Origin: Serratia sp. PL17
Lineage (GTDB): Bacteria > Pseudomonadota > Gammaproteobacteria > Enterobacterales > Enterobacteriaceae
Assembly: GCF_017832355.1 (NCBI RefSeq)
Contig: NZ_JAFIBY010000001.1
Coordinates: 372,001 to 436,000, forward strand
DNA length: 64,000 bases
Direction of reading: 5' to 3'
Positions 34,867 to 45,718 of this stretch are shown piece by piece (the first letter of the stretch is position 1; each line of letters begins with the position of its first letter). Position numbers and translations under genes: made by a program. Under the pieces are notes generated by a model that saw nothing but the letters and a program-made list of their open reading frames with translations, was not told the origin of the DNA and searched no databases.

Positions 34867-34878
34867 AAGCGAGTGAGG

Positions 34879-35427
34879 TTACTGGTTTTCCAGCACTTGG
34901 CGCAGCGTACCGCTGGTGGCATGCGGTGGCACATTCAGATAGCGGATGTCATCCACGACCCAACAAGTGCCTTCACGTACCATCAACACTTCATCCTGCC
35001 AGTTGATCGTATTGCTGCCCTCTTTTTGGCGGCTGAGCTGAACGCGTAACGGGATATTCTTGGCATCCGTATTTGGAATGGTCGAGGCGCTGGCGACGGT
35101 TGCACTGGTCGGCCCCTGAGCATTGCCGGTAAACAGATCGCCTGTGATCTGATATTTACCCGGGTTCTGGTTGGCGCTTACCAGGTCCTGATACAGCACC
35201 TTACTCAGGTAAGGCTGCAGCTGCGCCAGACGGTTGCTGTCCGGCAATGTGTTGCTGGCGCCCTGTTGCAGGCGCAGATCGTAAAATTTCTGTGCGACCG
35301 TATCCGGGCCGCCTTCCACACAACCGCCAGTACGGGTGCCGATATCCTTGAATGCCGGTTCGACGGTGGTACAGGCACTCAGTAACAGCGCTAAGGGAAA
35401 AACAGCCGCAATCGTTTTTGTTTTCAT
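34879..35427 (-). CDS. ybjP: Lipoprotein YbjP (DUF3828)
   Basis: 182 residues. Lipobox LLSA-C19 after a hydrophobic signal. The mature part contains the conserved DTVAQKFYDLRLQQG helix and the EVLMVREGTCWVVDDIRYLN strands of the DUF3828/NTF2-like fold. Function unknown. Upstream of artP on the same strand, as in E. coli. Confidence 0.9.
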   Translation of the reverse strand: MKTKTIAAVFPLALLLSACTTVEPAFKDIGTRTGGCVEGGPDTVAQKFYDLRLQQGASNTLPDSNRLAQLQPYLSKVLYQDLVSANQNPGKYQITGDLFTGNAQGPTSATVASASTIPNTDAKNIPLRVQLSRQKEGSNTINWQDEVLMVREGTCWVVDDIRYLNVPPHATSGTLRQVLENQ

Positions 35428-35588
35428 CTCATTACCTTATGTGAAAGTCTCTACCATGAAGATCATTAGCCTACAGTATAAATGCGATTTCAGGCCTTGC
35501 ATTCGTACTGCGTGCCATTTCATAACAGAACATAATTCCAAATTGATGGTCAGATAAATGCGATGAATCAATCAAGCTAGGAGTTTTG

Positions 35589-35912
35589 ATGCAGCTTTCC
35601 ACTACCCCGACCCTGGAAGGGTTTACCATTACCGAATATTGCGGTGTTGTCACCGGCGAGGCCATTTTGGGGGCCAATATTTTCCGCGATTTCTTTGCTG
35701 GCGTGCGTGACATCGTAGGCGGGCGTTCCGGTGCCTATGAGAAAGAGCTGCGCAAAGCGCGGTTGATTGCCTTCAAGGAGCTGGAAGAACAAGCGCAAGA
35801 GTTGGGCGCAAATGCGGTTGTCGGTATCGATATTGATTACGAGACTGTGGGTAAAGACAGCAGCATGCTGATGGTCACCGTCAGCGGCACAGCAGTGAAA
35901 ATCAGTCGTTAA
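35589..35912 (+). CDS. ybjQ: UPF0145 protein YbjQ
   Basis: 107 residues, the usual length, with [19 protein letters not shown] and [15 protein letters not shown] motifs of the YbjQ family, which forms oligomeric rings. ATG at 35589 follows AGGAG; the TTG one codon upstream is not needed. Function unknown, possibly heavy-metal binding. Confidence 0.93.
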   Translation: MQLSTTPTLEGFTITEYCGVVTGEAILGANIFRDFFAGVRDIVGGRSGAYEKELRKARLIAFKELEEQAQELGANAVVGIDIDYETVGKDSSMLMVTVSGTAVKISR

Positions 35913-35923
35913 TCCTTTTCTCT

Positions 35924-35949
35924 GACGCCCCGGCTTTCGCCGGGGCGTC
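35924..35949. terminator. Bidirectional terminator hairpin
   Basis: GACGCCCCGGC-TTTC-GCCGGGGCGTC, perfect 11-bp stem between convergent ybjQ and the DUF3300 gene. Confidence 0.78.
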
Positions 35950-35955
35950 CTCGTA

Positions 35956-37491
35956 TTATCCGGCTTTATGTTCTTCAATTTTGACTGGACGGTGTTCCTG
36001 CGGTTTGGCTTCCGCGGCAGGGCGATGTTGCACCTGTTGAACTTGTTGTGGGTGGAACGGCTGCGGCGCGTTATGCGGCGTCGGGATATTTGGCCGTTGT
36101 TGAACCTGCTGTGGACGGAAAACGTTGGCCTCAGGTGCCGTATGGACGACCGGTTTAGCCGCCGGTATATGGACGGCCTGCTGTACGGCCGGCGGCGCCA
36201 CTGTACGCTGTTCCGGCTGGCGCATTGGCCGACTATCAGTCTGATGAACGGGAACGGGCGCTGCTTGTACTCTTGGCGGTTGTTTCACTGCTGCCGGCGC
36301 CGTATGGCTGAAATTCGGCATGGTCATCGGTTGCTGACCCTGTGCTGAACGTACCGTTACATGCGGTGTAGTGACAGTCCCTGTATGAGTAAAGTTCGGG
36401 GCTGCCATGGGCTGACGACCGGCTGCTGCCACCGGTGCCTGCGGGGCAAAGTGAGGTTGTTGCACAGGAGCAACGTTAATTGCTGGATGAGCCGTTGGTG
36501 CGGCAAAACGCGGCGCCGGATTCACCGGTGTATTGTTGAAGTTGTTTACAGTGCTGCTGCGGTTCACATTATTGTATTGGTTAATATTGGTCACACGGTT
36601 AATCACCGTGGTGGAATGCGAAATATAGGGAGCATTGTTGTAGACCACCGGTTGCCGCCGATTATTCCAGTGAACATCCCAGCTATGCCAGCCGTCATGA
36701 TGATTCTGATTAATCAATGCCCCGACCACGATACCTACGCCAAAACTGATCACACCGGTTGCCAGCATATCGCCGCTGCTATAGCTGGAGGCGTTTTGAT
36801 AACTGTAATTGGGGTAGGCGGGGATGGGCTGGCCATAGGCTACCCAAGGGTCGTATCGCGGCACATAAACCACATCCGGCTGGCTGGGTTCAATAACAAT
36901 GGTCTGGGCAGGGGCAGCCACTATGCTTTGTGCATAAGGTTGTTGCTCAACATACTGCGTAGTCGGTGCCACAATCACTCTTTGCTGGGGGGATGTTTTG
37001 AGCGTACCTTTAGCCGACGCACGTTGACGGAGCACCTGAATGGCATTCATCACATCAGTGGGGTCGTTGAGATAAGCACTGCCCAACGCAGTAGTCCAGG
37101 GGATATTTTTCGCCATCTGGTCTAACACATCAGGAAATTGAACCAAACTACGTACGCTAGGATCCCAAGGCTGGCTGTCTGCGGCCGTGGTGAGTGCAGC
37201 CGGTTGCAGGCCGCGGTTTTGCCCCAGCCAGTTATCGGCAGCGCTGATTTGATCAGGATAACCCGCACCGGCGAGGACCTGAGCCAGCAGCTTGTCAGGG
37301 AAAAGTGCCACCGGACTCACTAATTGATACAGTTGGTCGGCACTCAAGGGCGTATAGGCCGGCGCGGGGGCCGGGGAGGCTGCGGTTGGAGAACCGCCCC
37401 CCATGGTATTGGCTATTGTTTTTTGATCGCATCCACTGAGCGGCAGCATGGCGATACACATCAGCCATGTTAAATAGCTTGGCTTGAACAT
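35956..37491 (-). CDS. DUF3300 lipoprotein with Pro/Gln/His-rich repeat tail
   Basis: 511 residues. Lipobox LPLSG-C21. Residues 45-270 are a DUF3300 domain (LYQLVSPVALFPDKLLAQVLAG, WDPSVRSLVQFPDVL, QPDVVYVPRYDPWVAYGQP). A short hydrophobic Gly/Val segment (ATGVISFGVGIVVGAL) follows, then a low-complexity tail of about 200 residues rich in P, Q, H, N and V with imperfect repeats (QPMAAPNFTHTG and QPMTMPNFSHTA; FRPQQVQQRP and FHPQQVQQVQ). ATG at 37491 is the lipoprotein start; the frame is open 30 codons further. Probably cell-surface or periplasmic; E. coli YacH shares the domain. No counterpart at this place in E. coli. Confidence 0.85.
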   Translation of the reverse strand: MFKPSYLTWLMCIAMLPLSGCDQKTIANTMGGGSPTAASPAPAPAYTPLSADQLYQLVSPVALFPDKLLAQVLAGAGYPDQISAADNWLGQNRGLQPAALTTAADSQPWDPSVRSLVQFPDVLDQMAKNIPWTTALGSAYLNDPTDVMNAIQVLRQRASAKGTLKTSPQQRVIVAPTTQYVEQQPYAQSIVAAPAQTIVIEPSQPDVVYVPRYDPWVAYGQPIPAYPNYSYQNASSYSSGDMLATGVISFGVGIVVGALINQNHHDGWHSWDVHWNNRRQPVVYNNAPYISHSTTVINRVTNINQYNNVNRSSTVNNFNNTPVNPAPRFAAPTAHPAINVAPVQQPHFAPQAPVAAAGRQPMAAPNFTHTGTVTTPHVTVRSAQGQQPMTMPNFSHTAPAAVKQPPRVQAAPVPVHQTDSRPMRQPEQRTVAPPAVQQAVHIPAAKPVVHTAPEANVFRPQQVQQRPNIPTPHNAPQPFHPQQVQQVQHRPAAEAKPQEHRPVKIEEHKAG

Positions 37492-37671
37492 GAGCGACTC
37501 ACTTTTATCAGCGCAGGTAATAGTATGAGCGTAACAGCTGCACTGCACTCTGTTAGCCAGGTGTAACACTCGCTTGCACATCTGGCTGCTCTGTCATCAT
37601 TACGTGATTATTGGATACAGGTTAATCAATCTGAGTTACAAATTCGGGCATCGAAAACGCAGGAGGGAGTC

Positions 37672-38508
37672 TTGAAAATTTGGCCTGGGATATGCGTTGC
37701 GGTCCTGCTCGCAGGTTGCCAAAGTGAACAGCAGCGTACGACTGTTGATCGCGGCGATTACCAGCTTGAAACTCTGCATCAGGCGCAGGGAGCGGACCAA
37801 CGTATTCGTTTTTTGGTGATGCATTACACTGCGGAGGATTTCCATTCCTCGTTAAAAACCCTGACGGACGAACACGTCAGTGCGCATTATCTGTTGCCCG
37901 CGCATCCGCCGTTGGTGGAGGGCAAGCCGGTTGCTTTCCAACTGGTGCCGGAAGCTCTGCGTGCCTGGCATGCGGGGGCCAGCAGTTGGCGTGGCAGAAC
38001 CAACCTGAATGACACCTCGATCGGCATCGAAATAGTCAATCGCGGGTTCAACCGCACGCTGCTGTTTACCCATTGGCAGCCCTATACGCCGCAGCAAATT
38101 GCGCTGTTGGTTTCACTGAGCCGCGATGTTATACAGCGCTACGGTATTCAACCGATGGACGTGGTAGGGCACAGCGATATCGCGCCGCAGCGCAAGCAGG
38201 ATCCTGGTCCATTATTCCCCTGGCAACAACTGGCACAGGCGGGGATTGGCGCCTGGCCGGATCCGGCGAAGGTGCAGGCGTTGTTGGCGGGGCGTGATAA
38301 ACATGCCGCTGTGCCGTTGGCGCCGTTAATGGAAAAGCTGGCGCGCTACGGTTATGGCATTGATGCGAAGTGGGACGTCAGGCAGCAAAAAAATGTGTTG
38401 GCAGCGTTTCAAATGCATTTCCGGCCCAGCGATTATCGCGGTGAGCCGGATGTCGAGAGTGAGGCCATCATCGACGCGCTGCTGTTGAAGTACGACGCAG
38501 CGCGTTAA
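37672..38508 (+). CDS. amiD: N-acetylmuramoyl-L-alanine amidase AmiD, outer-membrane lipoprotein
   Basis: 278 residues (E. coli 276). Lipobox LLAG-C16. The Amidase_2 domain has zinc ligands in FLVMHYTAEDF, AWHAGASSW and GHSDIAPQRKQDPGPLFPW. A C-terminal peptidoglycan-binding-type domain includes QKNVLAAFQMHFRPSDYRG. Starts at TTG 37672 after AGGAGGGAG. It cleaves the amide between muramic acid and stem peptide, including anhydro-muropeptides. Confidence 0.95.
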   Translation: MKIWPGICVAVLLAGCQSEQQRTTVDRGDYQLETLHQAQGADQRIRFLVMHYTAEDFHSSLKTLTDEHVSAHYLLPAHPPLVEGKPVAFQLVPEALRAWHAGASSWRGRTNLNDTSIGIEIVNRGFNRTLLFTHWQPYTPQQIALLVSLSRDVIQRYGIQPMDVVGHSDIAPQRKQDPGPLFPWQQLAQAGIGAWPDPAKVQALLAGRDKHAAVPLAPLMEKLARYGYGIDAKWDVRQQKNVLAAFQMHFRPSDYRGEPDVESEAIIDALLLKYDAAR

Positions 38509-39519
38509 TTACAGACCGTGCAGTTTGCCGTGCTCTTTTAGCCAGCGGGCGGTGCGGTAAATGCCTTCATCCAACGAAACAACGGGGTGATAGTCTAGCT
38601 CTTGCTGGGCGCGTGTGATGTCCAGCGTCAGATCGAAATTCAGCTTGGCGACGCCATAATGGGTTAGCACCGGCTCTTTTTCGCTTTTGCTGCCGAGTTT
38701 TTCCATCCCGCGGGCCATCATATCGAGCATCGGATAGGGTACAGAACGGATCCGGCATTTCATGCCCAGTTCGTCGATCAACTGTTGCACTACGCTACGT
38801 AGCTGGCGTGGTTGTTCGTTGGTGATGTTATAAGCACGCCCGGAGGGGGTATTCTCTTTCTGGGTTGCCAGCCACATGGCATGGACCGCATTCTCCAGGT
38901 AAGTCATGTCCACCAACGCCGCGCCGCCGCGCGGCAACAGCAAATTGCCATAGCGTTTGATCATCTGCAGCAGACGCGGCAGCATCACTTTATCGTGTGG
39001 TCCAAATAGCCCCTGAGGGCGCAGGATAGTAAAGTGCGTTTGCGGGTTGGACAACGCCAACTGCTGGATCACGTGCTCACCGGCAGCCTTGCTGCGAGCG
39101 AACTCGTTAGCATAACGTACGGGGCGGAAGTCTTCAGTGATGTTGCGGTGGTGGTGGTAATCGAAGTAAACCGCCGGCGAGGAGATATGGATAAACTGCG
39201 ACACCCCGTAGGCCGCCGCCCATTCGCCTAAGCGACGGGTCGCACGCACATTGGCCAGTTCAAAGGCTTCTTCAGTGCCCCAAGGGGACGTAAAGCTTGA
39301 GCAGTGCCACAGAACGTCCACGTCGGCCAGCATAGCTTTGGCCTGCGATGAGATCAGGTTGGTGAGATCGGCATGAATGAATTCTGCGCCCATTTTTTCC
39401 AGCAAACTGCCCATGGCCTGGTTGCGGCCGGTGGCGCGCACTTTTATGCCCTGACGACGGAGATATTCAACGGCGTTACGGCCTAATCCACTGGTTGCAC
39501 CGGTGACCAATACCTTCAT
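38509..39519 (-). CDS. ybjS: NAD(P)-dependent epimerase/dehydratase YbjS
   Basis: 336 residues, extended SDR. Rossmann GATSGLG at 8-14, and the SDR YxxxK site falls in the [15 protein letters not shown] region. Matches E. coli YbjS in length and position. ATG at 39519 starts [13 protein letters not shown]; seven extra in-frame codons upstream are unlikely. Substrate unknown. Confidence 0.9.
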   Translation of the reverse strand: MKVLVTGATSGLGRNAVEYLRRQGIKVRATGRNQAMGSLLEKMGAEFIHADLTNLISSQAKAMLADVDVLWHCSSFTSPWGTEEAFELANVRATRRLGEWAAAYGVSQFIHISSPAVYFDYHHHRNITEDFRPVRYANEFARSKAAGEHVIQQLALSNPQTHFTILRPQGLFGPHDKVMLPRLLQMIKRYGNLLLPRGGAALVDMTYLENAVHAMWLATQKENTPSGRAYNITNEQPRQLRSVVQQLIDELGMKCRIRSVPYPMLDMMARGMEKLGSKSEKEPVLTHYGVAKLNFDLTLDITRAQQELDYHPVVSLDEGIYRTARWLKEHGKLHGL

Positions 39520-39672
39520 AACGAACTCTATTCTCACCAAAAATCAGAATGCTGACGGCCTTCAGCGGCGCTACAGCAAATAAGATGCCATTCTTCCGTT
39601 ATTTCGTGCGCTATGCAATCGGAAAGGGCCTAACCGCAGCAGCAAACTGTGCGGTTGATCGACAATTAAGCA

Positions 39673-41103
39673 TTAACGCTTATCCTCTTCGGCCAGTCTG
39701 GCAATTCGGCGCGCCATGCCGCGAAAAATAAACAGATGAGCAGGCATCATGGCGAACCAATACAGCAATCCACTGAACCCTGCCGGGTGCCACCAGGCGC
39801 GCACATCCAGAGTACGGTGATCACCGTGGTCTTTGATCGTGAAGGCCAGGCGGCCCAACCCAGGGGCTTTCATGCCGAACAATAACGCCAGTAATCGCTG
39901 TGGCTTGATGGTGATGACTTTCCAGCCGTCGACCAGATCGCCAACGGCCAGCGTGTCACGCTCTGGTCGGCCATAAACCACGCGGTTGCCGATCATATCG
40001 TCCATGCGGGCGCGGATCTGCCAAAGGATGTTGGCATAGAAATAGCCTTCTTTACCGCCCAGCTGTTGCACCCTATGCCACAGTGCCTGGCTAGATGCCG
40101 AGGTTTTCAGCGAATAACCCGCTTGCTTCGGGTAGAAGCCATAGCCCGGTCGCCAACGTGCTCGCGCTTCGGGATCGTAGCCCCAATCGGCGGAATCAAC
40201 CACCTCTTCCTCTCGCTTCAGCGTCGCGGTCACAGCCTGATCAAAGGTTTGCAGCGTTTGCGGTATCAGCGCCTGCAAGGGTTTACCGTCAGCGGGCAGA
40301 TCGTGGTTCAATCCCTGAATGAGTGCGCGGGCAATAGAGGTCGGCACCGAGGTAATCATGCTGATGAACCACACCGAGATAAAGCGCGTCGGCAGCGGGA
40401 TAGGGATCAGCCAGCGTTTTTTGCCGCTGATGGTGATGAAGCGCTCAAACAGGGTTTGATAGCTGATGTACTCCGGGCCGGCGACGTCAAAAATACGGTT
40501 TTCTTCTGCCGGATGCTCCAGCAGATCGGCCAGATATACCAGCAGGTTTTCTAACGCGACCGGCGACGATTTGGACCGCACCCAGCGCGGTGGCGTCAGT
40601 ATTGGCAGGTTGTAGACCATGTCACGCATGATTTCGAAGGCGGCGGAACCGGGGCCGACGATGATACTGGCGCGCAGTTCGGTAATAGGGATGCCACTTT
40701 GGCGCAAGATCTCACCGGTCAGCTTGCGCGCGACCAAGTGCGGTGAGCTGTCACCGTCCGGTTGCAGCGCGCCAAGAAAAATAACCTGTTTAACGCTGGA
40801 GCTGCGCAACGCATCACGCAGGTGTTCCGCTGCCTGACGCTCTTTTTCAATAAAGTCATCGCCGTCACCCATACCGTGGATCAGGTAATAAACGGCATCG
40901 ATGTCCCACAGTGCGGCGGCCAGCGTTTCTGGCTGGTAGACGTCGACATACTGGCAGTTAACCTGCGGCCAGTTTTGTTCTTGCAGCCATTCGATACGGC
41001 GCGCGGCGGCGGTAATGTCATGCCCCTGTTCAATCAGGTGGGGAATCAGGTTTTGGCCGATGTAGCCGCTGGCTCCAAGAACCAGAATGCGTTGAGGTGT
41101 CAT
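39673..41103 (-). CDS. ybjT: SDR-fold oxidoreductase with DUF2867 domain, YbjT
   Basis: 476 residues, same as E. coli. The N-terminal half is an atypical SDR with GASGYIG at 10-16 and [10 protein letters not shown]. The C-terminal half (about 330-476) is DUF2867, including [22 protein letters not shown] and ending in a hydrophobic [20 protein letters not shown] segment that may touch the membrane. Substrate unknown. Confidence 0.92.
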   Translation of the reverse strand: MTPQRILVLGASGYIGQNLIPHLIEQGHDITAAARRIEWLQEQNWPQVNCQYVDVYQPETLAAALWDIDAVYYLIHGMGDGDDFIEKERQAAEHLRDALRSSSVKQVIFLGALQPDGDSSPHLVARKLTGEILRQSGIPITELRASIIVGPGSAAFEIMRDMVYNLPILTPPRWVRSKSSPVALENLLVYLADLLEHPAEENRIFDVAGPEYISYQTLFERFITISGKKRWLIPIPLPTRFISVWFISMITSVPTSIARALIQGLNHDLPADGKPLQALIPQTLQTFDQAVTATLKREEEVVDSADWGYDPEARARWRPGYGFYPKQAGYSLKTSASSQALWHRVQQLGGKEGYFYANILWQIRARMDDMIGNRVVYGRPERDTLAVGDLVDGWKVITIKPQRLLALLFGMKAPGLGRLAFTIKDHGDHRTLDVRAWWHPAGFSGLLYWFAMMPAHLFIFRGMARRIARLAEEDKR

Positions 41104-41248
41104 TAGCGCCGCCTTATGCGGTGAAGTTCATTGTCACAGGATGCCAAATCCACCGTTTAAATGCACTTTTTGTGTGGTTATGAGGGCGTTGCATCCGTCG
41201 TCGAGCGGCGTCACACTACGCACCGTTTGTCTGAGCTAAGCCGGAATG

Positions 41249-41596
41249 ATGAAACTTAATGCCGTTTGTTATGCCCTGTTGGGACTGGCGCTGATCGCCA
41301 GTGTGTTTTTCCTGCATCCTGTCTGGATGTGGTGGTTGTTGGTTAACCTGCTGACGTTAGTGGTATACGGTGCGGATAAGCTTGCTGCGCGCAAAGGGTG
41401 GCAACGGGTGCCGGAAAGCACGCTGCTGGTATTCGGTTTGGTGGGGGGCTGGATTGGGGCTATCGTGGCCCAGCAGTGGTTTCGCCACAAAACCCAGAAG
41501 CAGCCGTTCAAGAGCGGGTTTATCGTCAGTGTGATTCTGAATGTGGTAGCGACCCTGGCGATTTGGTATTGGGTTTATGGCCGCTGGATATTATGA
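41249..41596 (+). CDS. DUF1294 small membrane protein
   Basis: 115 residues, about three hydrophobic segments, with the DUF1294 hallmarks VYGADKLAARKGWQRVPESTLL and GGWIGAIVAQQWFRHKTQKQPFKSGF. ATGATG at 41246/41249; the ribosome binding site is weak. No cold-shock domain is fused as in some relatives. Function unknown. Not at this place in E. coli. Confidence 0.85.
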   Translation: MKLNAVCYALLGLALIASVFFLHPVWMWWLLVNLLTLVVYGADKLAARKGWQRVPESTLLVFGLVGGWIGAIVAQQWFRHKTQKQPFKSGFIVSVILNVVATLAIWYWVYGRWIL

Positions 41597-41597
41597 A

Positions 41598-41619
41598 GAC
41601 GGGGCGTTGTCGCCCCGTC
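41598..41619. terminator. Bidirectional hairpin DUF1294/ltaE
   Basis: GACGGGGCG-TTGT-CGCCCCGTC, perfect 9-bp stem between convergent genes. Confidence 0.72.
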
Positions 41620-41630
41620 CAGGTAAAGGC

Positions 41631-42647
41631 TTAGGCATGCTGTTTGAGGAATTGTTGCCACAAGTCGACTACGCGTTGCAAATCCTGACGGTTGACGTCG
41701 AGGTGCGTCAGAATACGCGTTAGCGGCCCGCTGCTGATCAATACGCCATGCTCGCGCATCCAGGGGCCCAGCTTTGCGGCCAGCTCTGGCGATTGACGTA
41801 GGTACAGCACGTTGGTTTGTGCCCCCGGCTCTGCTATCTCCACGCCAATCTCTTGCAGCTGTTGTTCCAGCCATTTGGCGTTGTCATGATCTTCACGCAG
41901 CCGTTCAACATTGTGCTCCAGTGCATATAACCCGGCCGCGGCCAAAATACCGGCCTGGCGCAGGCCACCGCCGGTCATTTTACGCCAGCGCAAGGCGTGT
42001 TGGATAAACGCCTTGCTGCCGCACAGCAGCGAACCCACCGGAGCACCCAGCCCTTTCGACAGGCAAATGGTAAAGGTATCGCAGTACTGCACAATGTCTT
42101 TCAATGGCACATTCAGTGCGACGGCGGCGTTAAAGATACGTGCGCCGTCAATGTGCAATGCCAGTTGATGTTCACGGCTGAACTGCCAGGCTTGTTGCAG
42201 GTATGCTAGCGGTAATACACGGCCGCTGATGGTGTTTTCCAGGCTCAGCAAACGCGTCTTGGCGAAATGAATGTCATCGGGTTTGATCGCTGCGGCGACC
42301 TTATCGAGCGGCAAAGTACCGTCTGGGTTTGCTTCGATAGGCTGTGGCTGGATGCTACCGAGGACTGCCGCGCCGCCGGCTTCATATTTATAGTTATGCG
42401 CCTGCTGGCCGACAATGTACTCGTCACCGCGCTGGCAATGGCTGAGTAGCGCCACCAGATTGGCCTGAGTGCCGCTTGGCAAGAATAGCGCCGCTTCTTT
42501 ACCGGACAGGCGGACCGCTTCCGCCTCAAGTGCGTTAACCGTGGGGTCATCGCCGTAAACGTCATCACCAACTTCGGCACGGGCCATGGCCTCGCGCATG
42601 GCGGCACTTGGACGGGTCACGGTGTCACTGCGTAAATCAATAAGCAT
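41631..42647 (-). CDS. ltaE: Low-specificity L-threonine aldolase
   Basis: 338-residue PLP enzyme of fold type I. PLP lysine is in TICLSKGLGAPVGS; N-terminus IDLRSDTVTRPSAAMREAM and GDDVYGDDPTVNALE are family signatures. It splits threonine and allo-threonine to glycine and acetaldehyde. Follows poxB at 116 bp on the same strand, as in E. coli. Confidence 0.95.
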   Translation of the reverse strand: MLIDLRSDTVTRPSAAMREAMARAEVGDDVYGDDPTVNALEAEAVRLSGKEAALFLPSGTQANLVALLSHCQRGDEYIVGQQAHNYKYEAGGAAVLGSIQPQPIEANPDGTLPLDKVAAAIKPDDIHFAKTRLLSLENTISGRVLPLAYLQQAWQFSREHQLALHIDGARIFNAAVALNVPLKDIVQYCDTFTICLSKGLGAPVGSLLCGSKAFIQHALRWRKMTGGGLRQAGILAAAGLYALEHNVERLREDHDNAKWLEQQLQEIGVEIAEPGAQTNVLYLRQSPELAAKLGPWMREHGVLISSGPLTRILTHLDVNRQDLQRVVDLWQQFLKQHA

Positions 42648-42763
42648 AGTTAACCTTGGGGATGGCTGATGGGAAAGGGAATATGACCTCCATCATAGCG
42701 GGATTCTTTTATGACAAAAGAGAAAAATACCGGGAACAGCAACCGCTGAACCCGGAAGGTGTT

Positions 42764-44485
42764 TTAACGTAACCAGTTGGTTTTTGCCAGCTCGACCACT
42801 TCGTCACCGCGGCCGTTGATAATGGCGCGCAGCATGTACAGGCTAAAGCCCTTGGCCTGTTCGAATTTGATCTGCGGCGGCATCGCCAACTCTTGTTTTG
42901 CGGTGACAACGTCCAACAACGCCGGGCCGGGATGCGCCAACATTTCCTGCAGCGCGGCGTCCAGTTCCGACGCTTTTTCCACGCGAATGCCTTTCACACC
43001 CGCGGCGTTGGCAATCGCTGCGAAATCGGGGTTGTGCAGATCGGTCCCATCGGTCAGATAGCCGCCGGCTTTCATTTCCATCGCCACAAATCCCAGTACG
43101 CTGTTGTTGAATATCACAATCTTGACCGGCAGTTTCAACTGGGCCAATGAAAGGAAATCCCCCATCAGCATGGTGAAGCCGCCGTCGCCGCACATGGCGA
43201 TCACCTGTTTGTTCGGTTCGGTGGCCTGTGCGCCAATCGCCTGTGGCATGGCGTTAGCCATCGAGCCATGGTTGAACGAACCGAGCAGGCGACGTTTGCC
43301 GTTCATCTTCACATAGCGTGCAGCCCACACTGTGGGTGTACCAACGTCACAGGTGAAAATGGCATCGTCGCTGGCGTATTGGCTGAGCTGTTGCGCCAGA
43401 TACTGCGGGTGAATCGGCTGATCGTCGTTGGCCGTCGCCAGCCCGTCGAGATCCTTGCGTGCAGTGCGATAGTGCTCCAGCGCCTTGTCGAGAAATGCGT
43501 GGTCACTCTTGGGCTCCAACTGCGGCAGCAGGGCAGTGAGGGTGGTATGAATATCACCCACCAGTGCCATATTGACCGGGCAGTGTGCGCCGATACTGCC
43601 GGGGTTGATATCGATCTGAATGATATTGGCATTGGTTGGGTAGAAGGCGCGGTACGGGAACTGGGTGCCAAGCAACACCAGCGTATCGGCGTTCATCATC
43701 GCGTGGTAGCCGGAGGAGAAACCGATCAAACCGGTCATGCCGACGCTGTAAGGGTTATCCCACTCGATATATTCTTTGCCACGCAGTGCATGTACAACCG
43801 GGGCTTGCAGCAATTCTGCCAGTTTAACCACTTCGTCATGCGAACCGGCGCAGCCGCTGCCGCACATTAACGTAATGTTTTTCGCCTTGTTCAGGGTCTC
43901 CGCCAGCGTGTTCAATTCGCTCATTGGCGGTTGTACCAGTGGCAGTGCCGGGGTATGCCACACCATGCTGGCATCTTCGGGGGCCATACGCAGCGCCACG
44001 TCGCCCGGGAGTACGATCACTGACACACCGCGATTGAGGATCGCCTTGCGCATGGCGATTTCCAGTACCCGCGGTAGCTGTTCCGGGTTGGAAACGAGTT
44101 CGCAATAATGGCTGCATTCGCGGAACAGTTCTTGTGGATGAGTTTCTTGAAAATAACCACTGCCGATTTCGCTGGAGGGAATGTGCGCGGCAATCGCCAA
44201 TACGGGGACGTGGTTACGGTGGCAATCGAACAGACCATTAATCAGATGCAGGTTACCGGGGCCGCAGGAGCCGGCGCAGACCGCCAATTCACCGGTAAGT
44301 TGGGCTTCCGCACCGGCAGCGAAGGCGGCGACCTCTTCGTGGCGCGTGCCCAGCCAGTCGATGGTACCCATGCGATGCAGGCTGTCGCTCAGACCGTTGA
44401 GCGAATCGCCGGTAACGCCCCAAATACGTTTCACACCTGCCTGTTCCAGTGTTTTGGCGATCAGTGTGGCTACGGTTTGCTTCAT
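42764..44485 (-). CDS. poxB: Pyruvate dehydrogenase (ubiquinone) / pyruvate oxidase PoxB
   Basis: 573 residues (E. coli 572). ThDP/FAD enzyme converting pyruvate to acetate and CO2 with electrons to ubiquinone at the membrane. The catalytic glutamate region [15 protein letters not shown] (48-62), the ThDP motif [12 protein letters not shown]...NN and the C-terminal amphipathic membrane-binding tail ([19 protein letters not shown]) are present. ATG at 44485 follows GGGGGA. Usually sigma-S-dependent in enterics; no specific site was identified. Confidence 0.96.
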   Translation of the reverse strand: MKQTVATLIAKTLEQAGVKRIWGVTGDSLNGLSDSLHRMGTIDWLGTRHEEVAAFAAGAEAQLTGELAVCAGSCGPGNLHLINGLFDCHRNHVPVLAIAAHIPSSEIGSGYFQETHPQELFRECSHYCELVSNPEQLPRVLEIAMRKAILNRGVSVIVLPGDVALRMAPEDASMVWHTPALPLVQPPMSELNTLAETLNKAKNITLMCGSGCAGSHDEVVKLAELLQAPVVHALRGKEYIEWDNPYSVGMTGLIGFSSGYHAMMNADTLVLLGTQFPYRAFYPTNANIIQIDINPGSIGAHCPVNMALVGDIHTTLTALLPQLEPKSDHAFLDKALEHYRTARKDLDGLATANDDQPIHPQYLAQQLSQYASDDAIFTCDVGTPTVWAARYVKMNGKRRLLGSFNHGSMANAMPQAIGAQATEPNKQVIAMCGDGGFTMLMGDFLSLAQLKLPVKIVIFNNSVLGFVAMEMKAGGYLTDGTDLHNPDFAAIANAAGVKGIRVEKASELDAALQEMLAHPGPALLDVVTAKQELAMPPQIKFEQAKGFSLYMLRAIINGRGDEVVELAKTNWLR

Positions 44486-44663
44486 AGTTCCCCCAAATAT
44501 GATAAAAACACCCAAATTTCAATGTATTGAAATTTCCAAGTGTGACTTATTGGATATTGAGCAGATGAACCTGATAAAAGCGCAGAACGGAGAAAGTGTA
44601 GAAGGGGAAGGTAAAGCATGCTTGCCGATAAATGCCCCATCGTGCTCGACGGGGCAGCAAGCG

Positions 44664-45668
44664 TCATGCCAGGACAACGTCACCTTGTAGTTGGCAACTG
44701 CAGGCCAGCACGTAACCCTGGGCGATTTCCTCAGGGGTCAGCGTCATATTACTGCTGGTGGTGTAGTTGCCTTCGAGGATACGGGTTTTGCACGAACCGC
44801 ACACGCCAGCCCGGCAGGCGGCATTGACCGGTAATGCGTTGGCTTCCATCGCGGCCAGCAGCGTACTGCCGACCGGGACGCGGAATTCGCGCAGTGGTCT
44901 GGCGGTGCGCAGCGTTAATCCTTCACCTTGCCCAGTATCGGCTTCTGTCGGCGTATGGAACTGCTCTTTATGGAAACGGGCTGCTGAAACGCCAAGTTGC
45001 AGACACAGTTGTTCCACTTGGGTCATATAAGGGGCGGGACCGCAGGTCATCACCGTGCGTTCGATGAGGTCAGGCACGGTTTGGCGCAGTACTTCAGCAC
45101 TAATTCGCCCGCTGAGATAACCGGGTTGAACATCCTGTTCAGCCATCAGCGTTAACCGCAACTGCGGATGCTTGGCGCACAACGCGTGCCATTGTTTGGC
45201 GAAAAGGGTGTCGGCCGGAGTACGCACGTTAAAGATCACTGCGATATCACAGGTTGGGCGGTTTGCCACCAGCCAACGGCACATGGAGATGATTGGCGTG
45301 ACGCCGCAGCCAGCCGCCAACATCAGATAACGATCGGACGGGTGTTGTTCACAACTGAATTCACCCTGGGCATCGGACAGCCACAGCGTATTGCCGGGTT
45401 TGACCTCGCGCGTTAACCAGCGGGAACCGATGCCGTCCGGCAGACAGCGCACGCTGATGCTGAGAAAACGGCTCTGACCGGGCGAAGAAGATAACGTATA
45501 GGCACGCAGCGTATCTTCACTATTGCGTATGCTGACCAGCGCAAACTGGCCGGGTTGATAAGGGTAAAAAACGTCGCAGATCAGGTTTAACGTCCAGACG
45601 TCGGCGGTTTCTTGCTGGATCGAATGTACCTGCATACGGTTGGGGCAAAGCGGGCTGGGTTGGGTCAT
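44664..45668 (-). CDS. hcr: NADH oxidoreductase of Hcp (Hcr)
   Basis: 334 residues. FAD domain with RAYTLSSSPG, NADH domain with AAGCGVTPIISM and CGPAPYM, then a C-terminal plant-type [2Fe-2S] ferredoxin domain with CRAGVCGSCKTRI and LACSC. Transfers electrons from NADH to Hcp. ATG at 45668 follows AGGTG; 50 bp after hcp. Confidence 0.95.
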   Translation of the reverse strand: MTQPSPLCPNRMQVHSIQQETADVWTLNLICDVFYPYQPGQFALVSIRNSEDTLRAYTLSSSPGQSRFLSISVRCLPDGIGSRWLTREVKPGNTLWLSDAQGEFSCEQHPSDRYLMLAAGCGVTPIISMCRWLVANRPTCDIAVIFNVRTPADTLFAKQWHALCAKHPQLRLTLMAEQDVQPGYLSGRISAEVLRQTVPDLIERTVMTCGPAPYMTQVEQLCLQLGVSAARFHKEQFHTPTEADTGQGEGLTLRTARPLREFRVPVGSTLLAAMEANALPVNAACRAGVCGSCKTRILEGNYTTSSNMTLTPEEIAQGYVLACSCQLQGDVVLA

Positions 45669-45718
45669 AGGGCACCTCAAAAGCAACGGGGCCAGCATGT
45701 GTGGCCCCAAAAAGGGTA

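Noticed and set aside
36361-37125. 254-codon open frame antisense to the DUF3300 gene
   Set aside because: The opposite strand has a clear lipoprotein signal and DUF3300 domain; this frame has none.
43268-43870. 200-codon open frame antisense to poxB
   Set aside because: Lies wholly within poxB, whose ThDP motif and length are intact.
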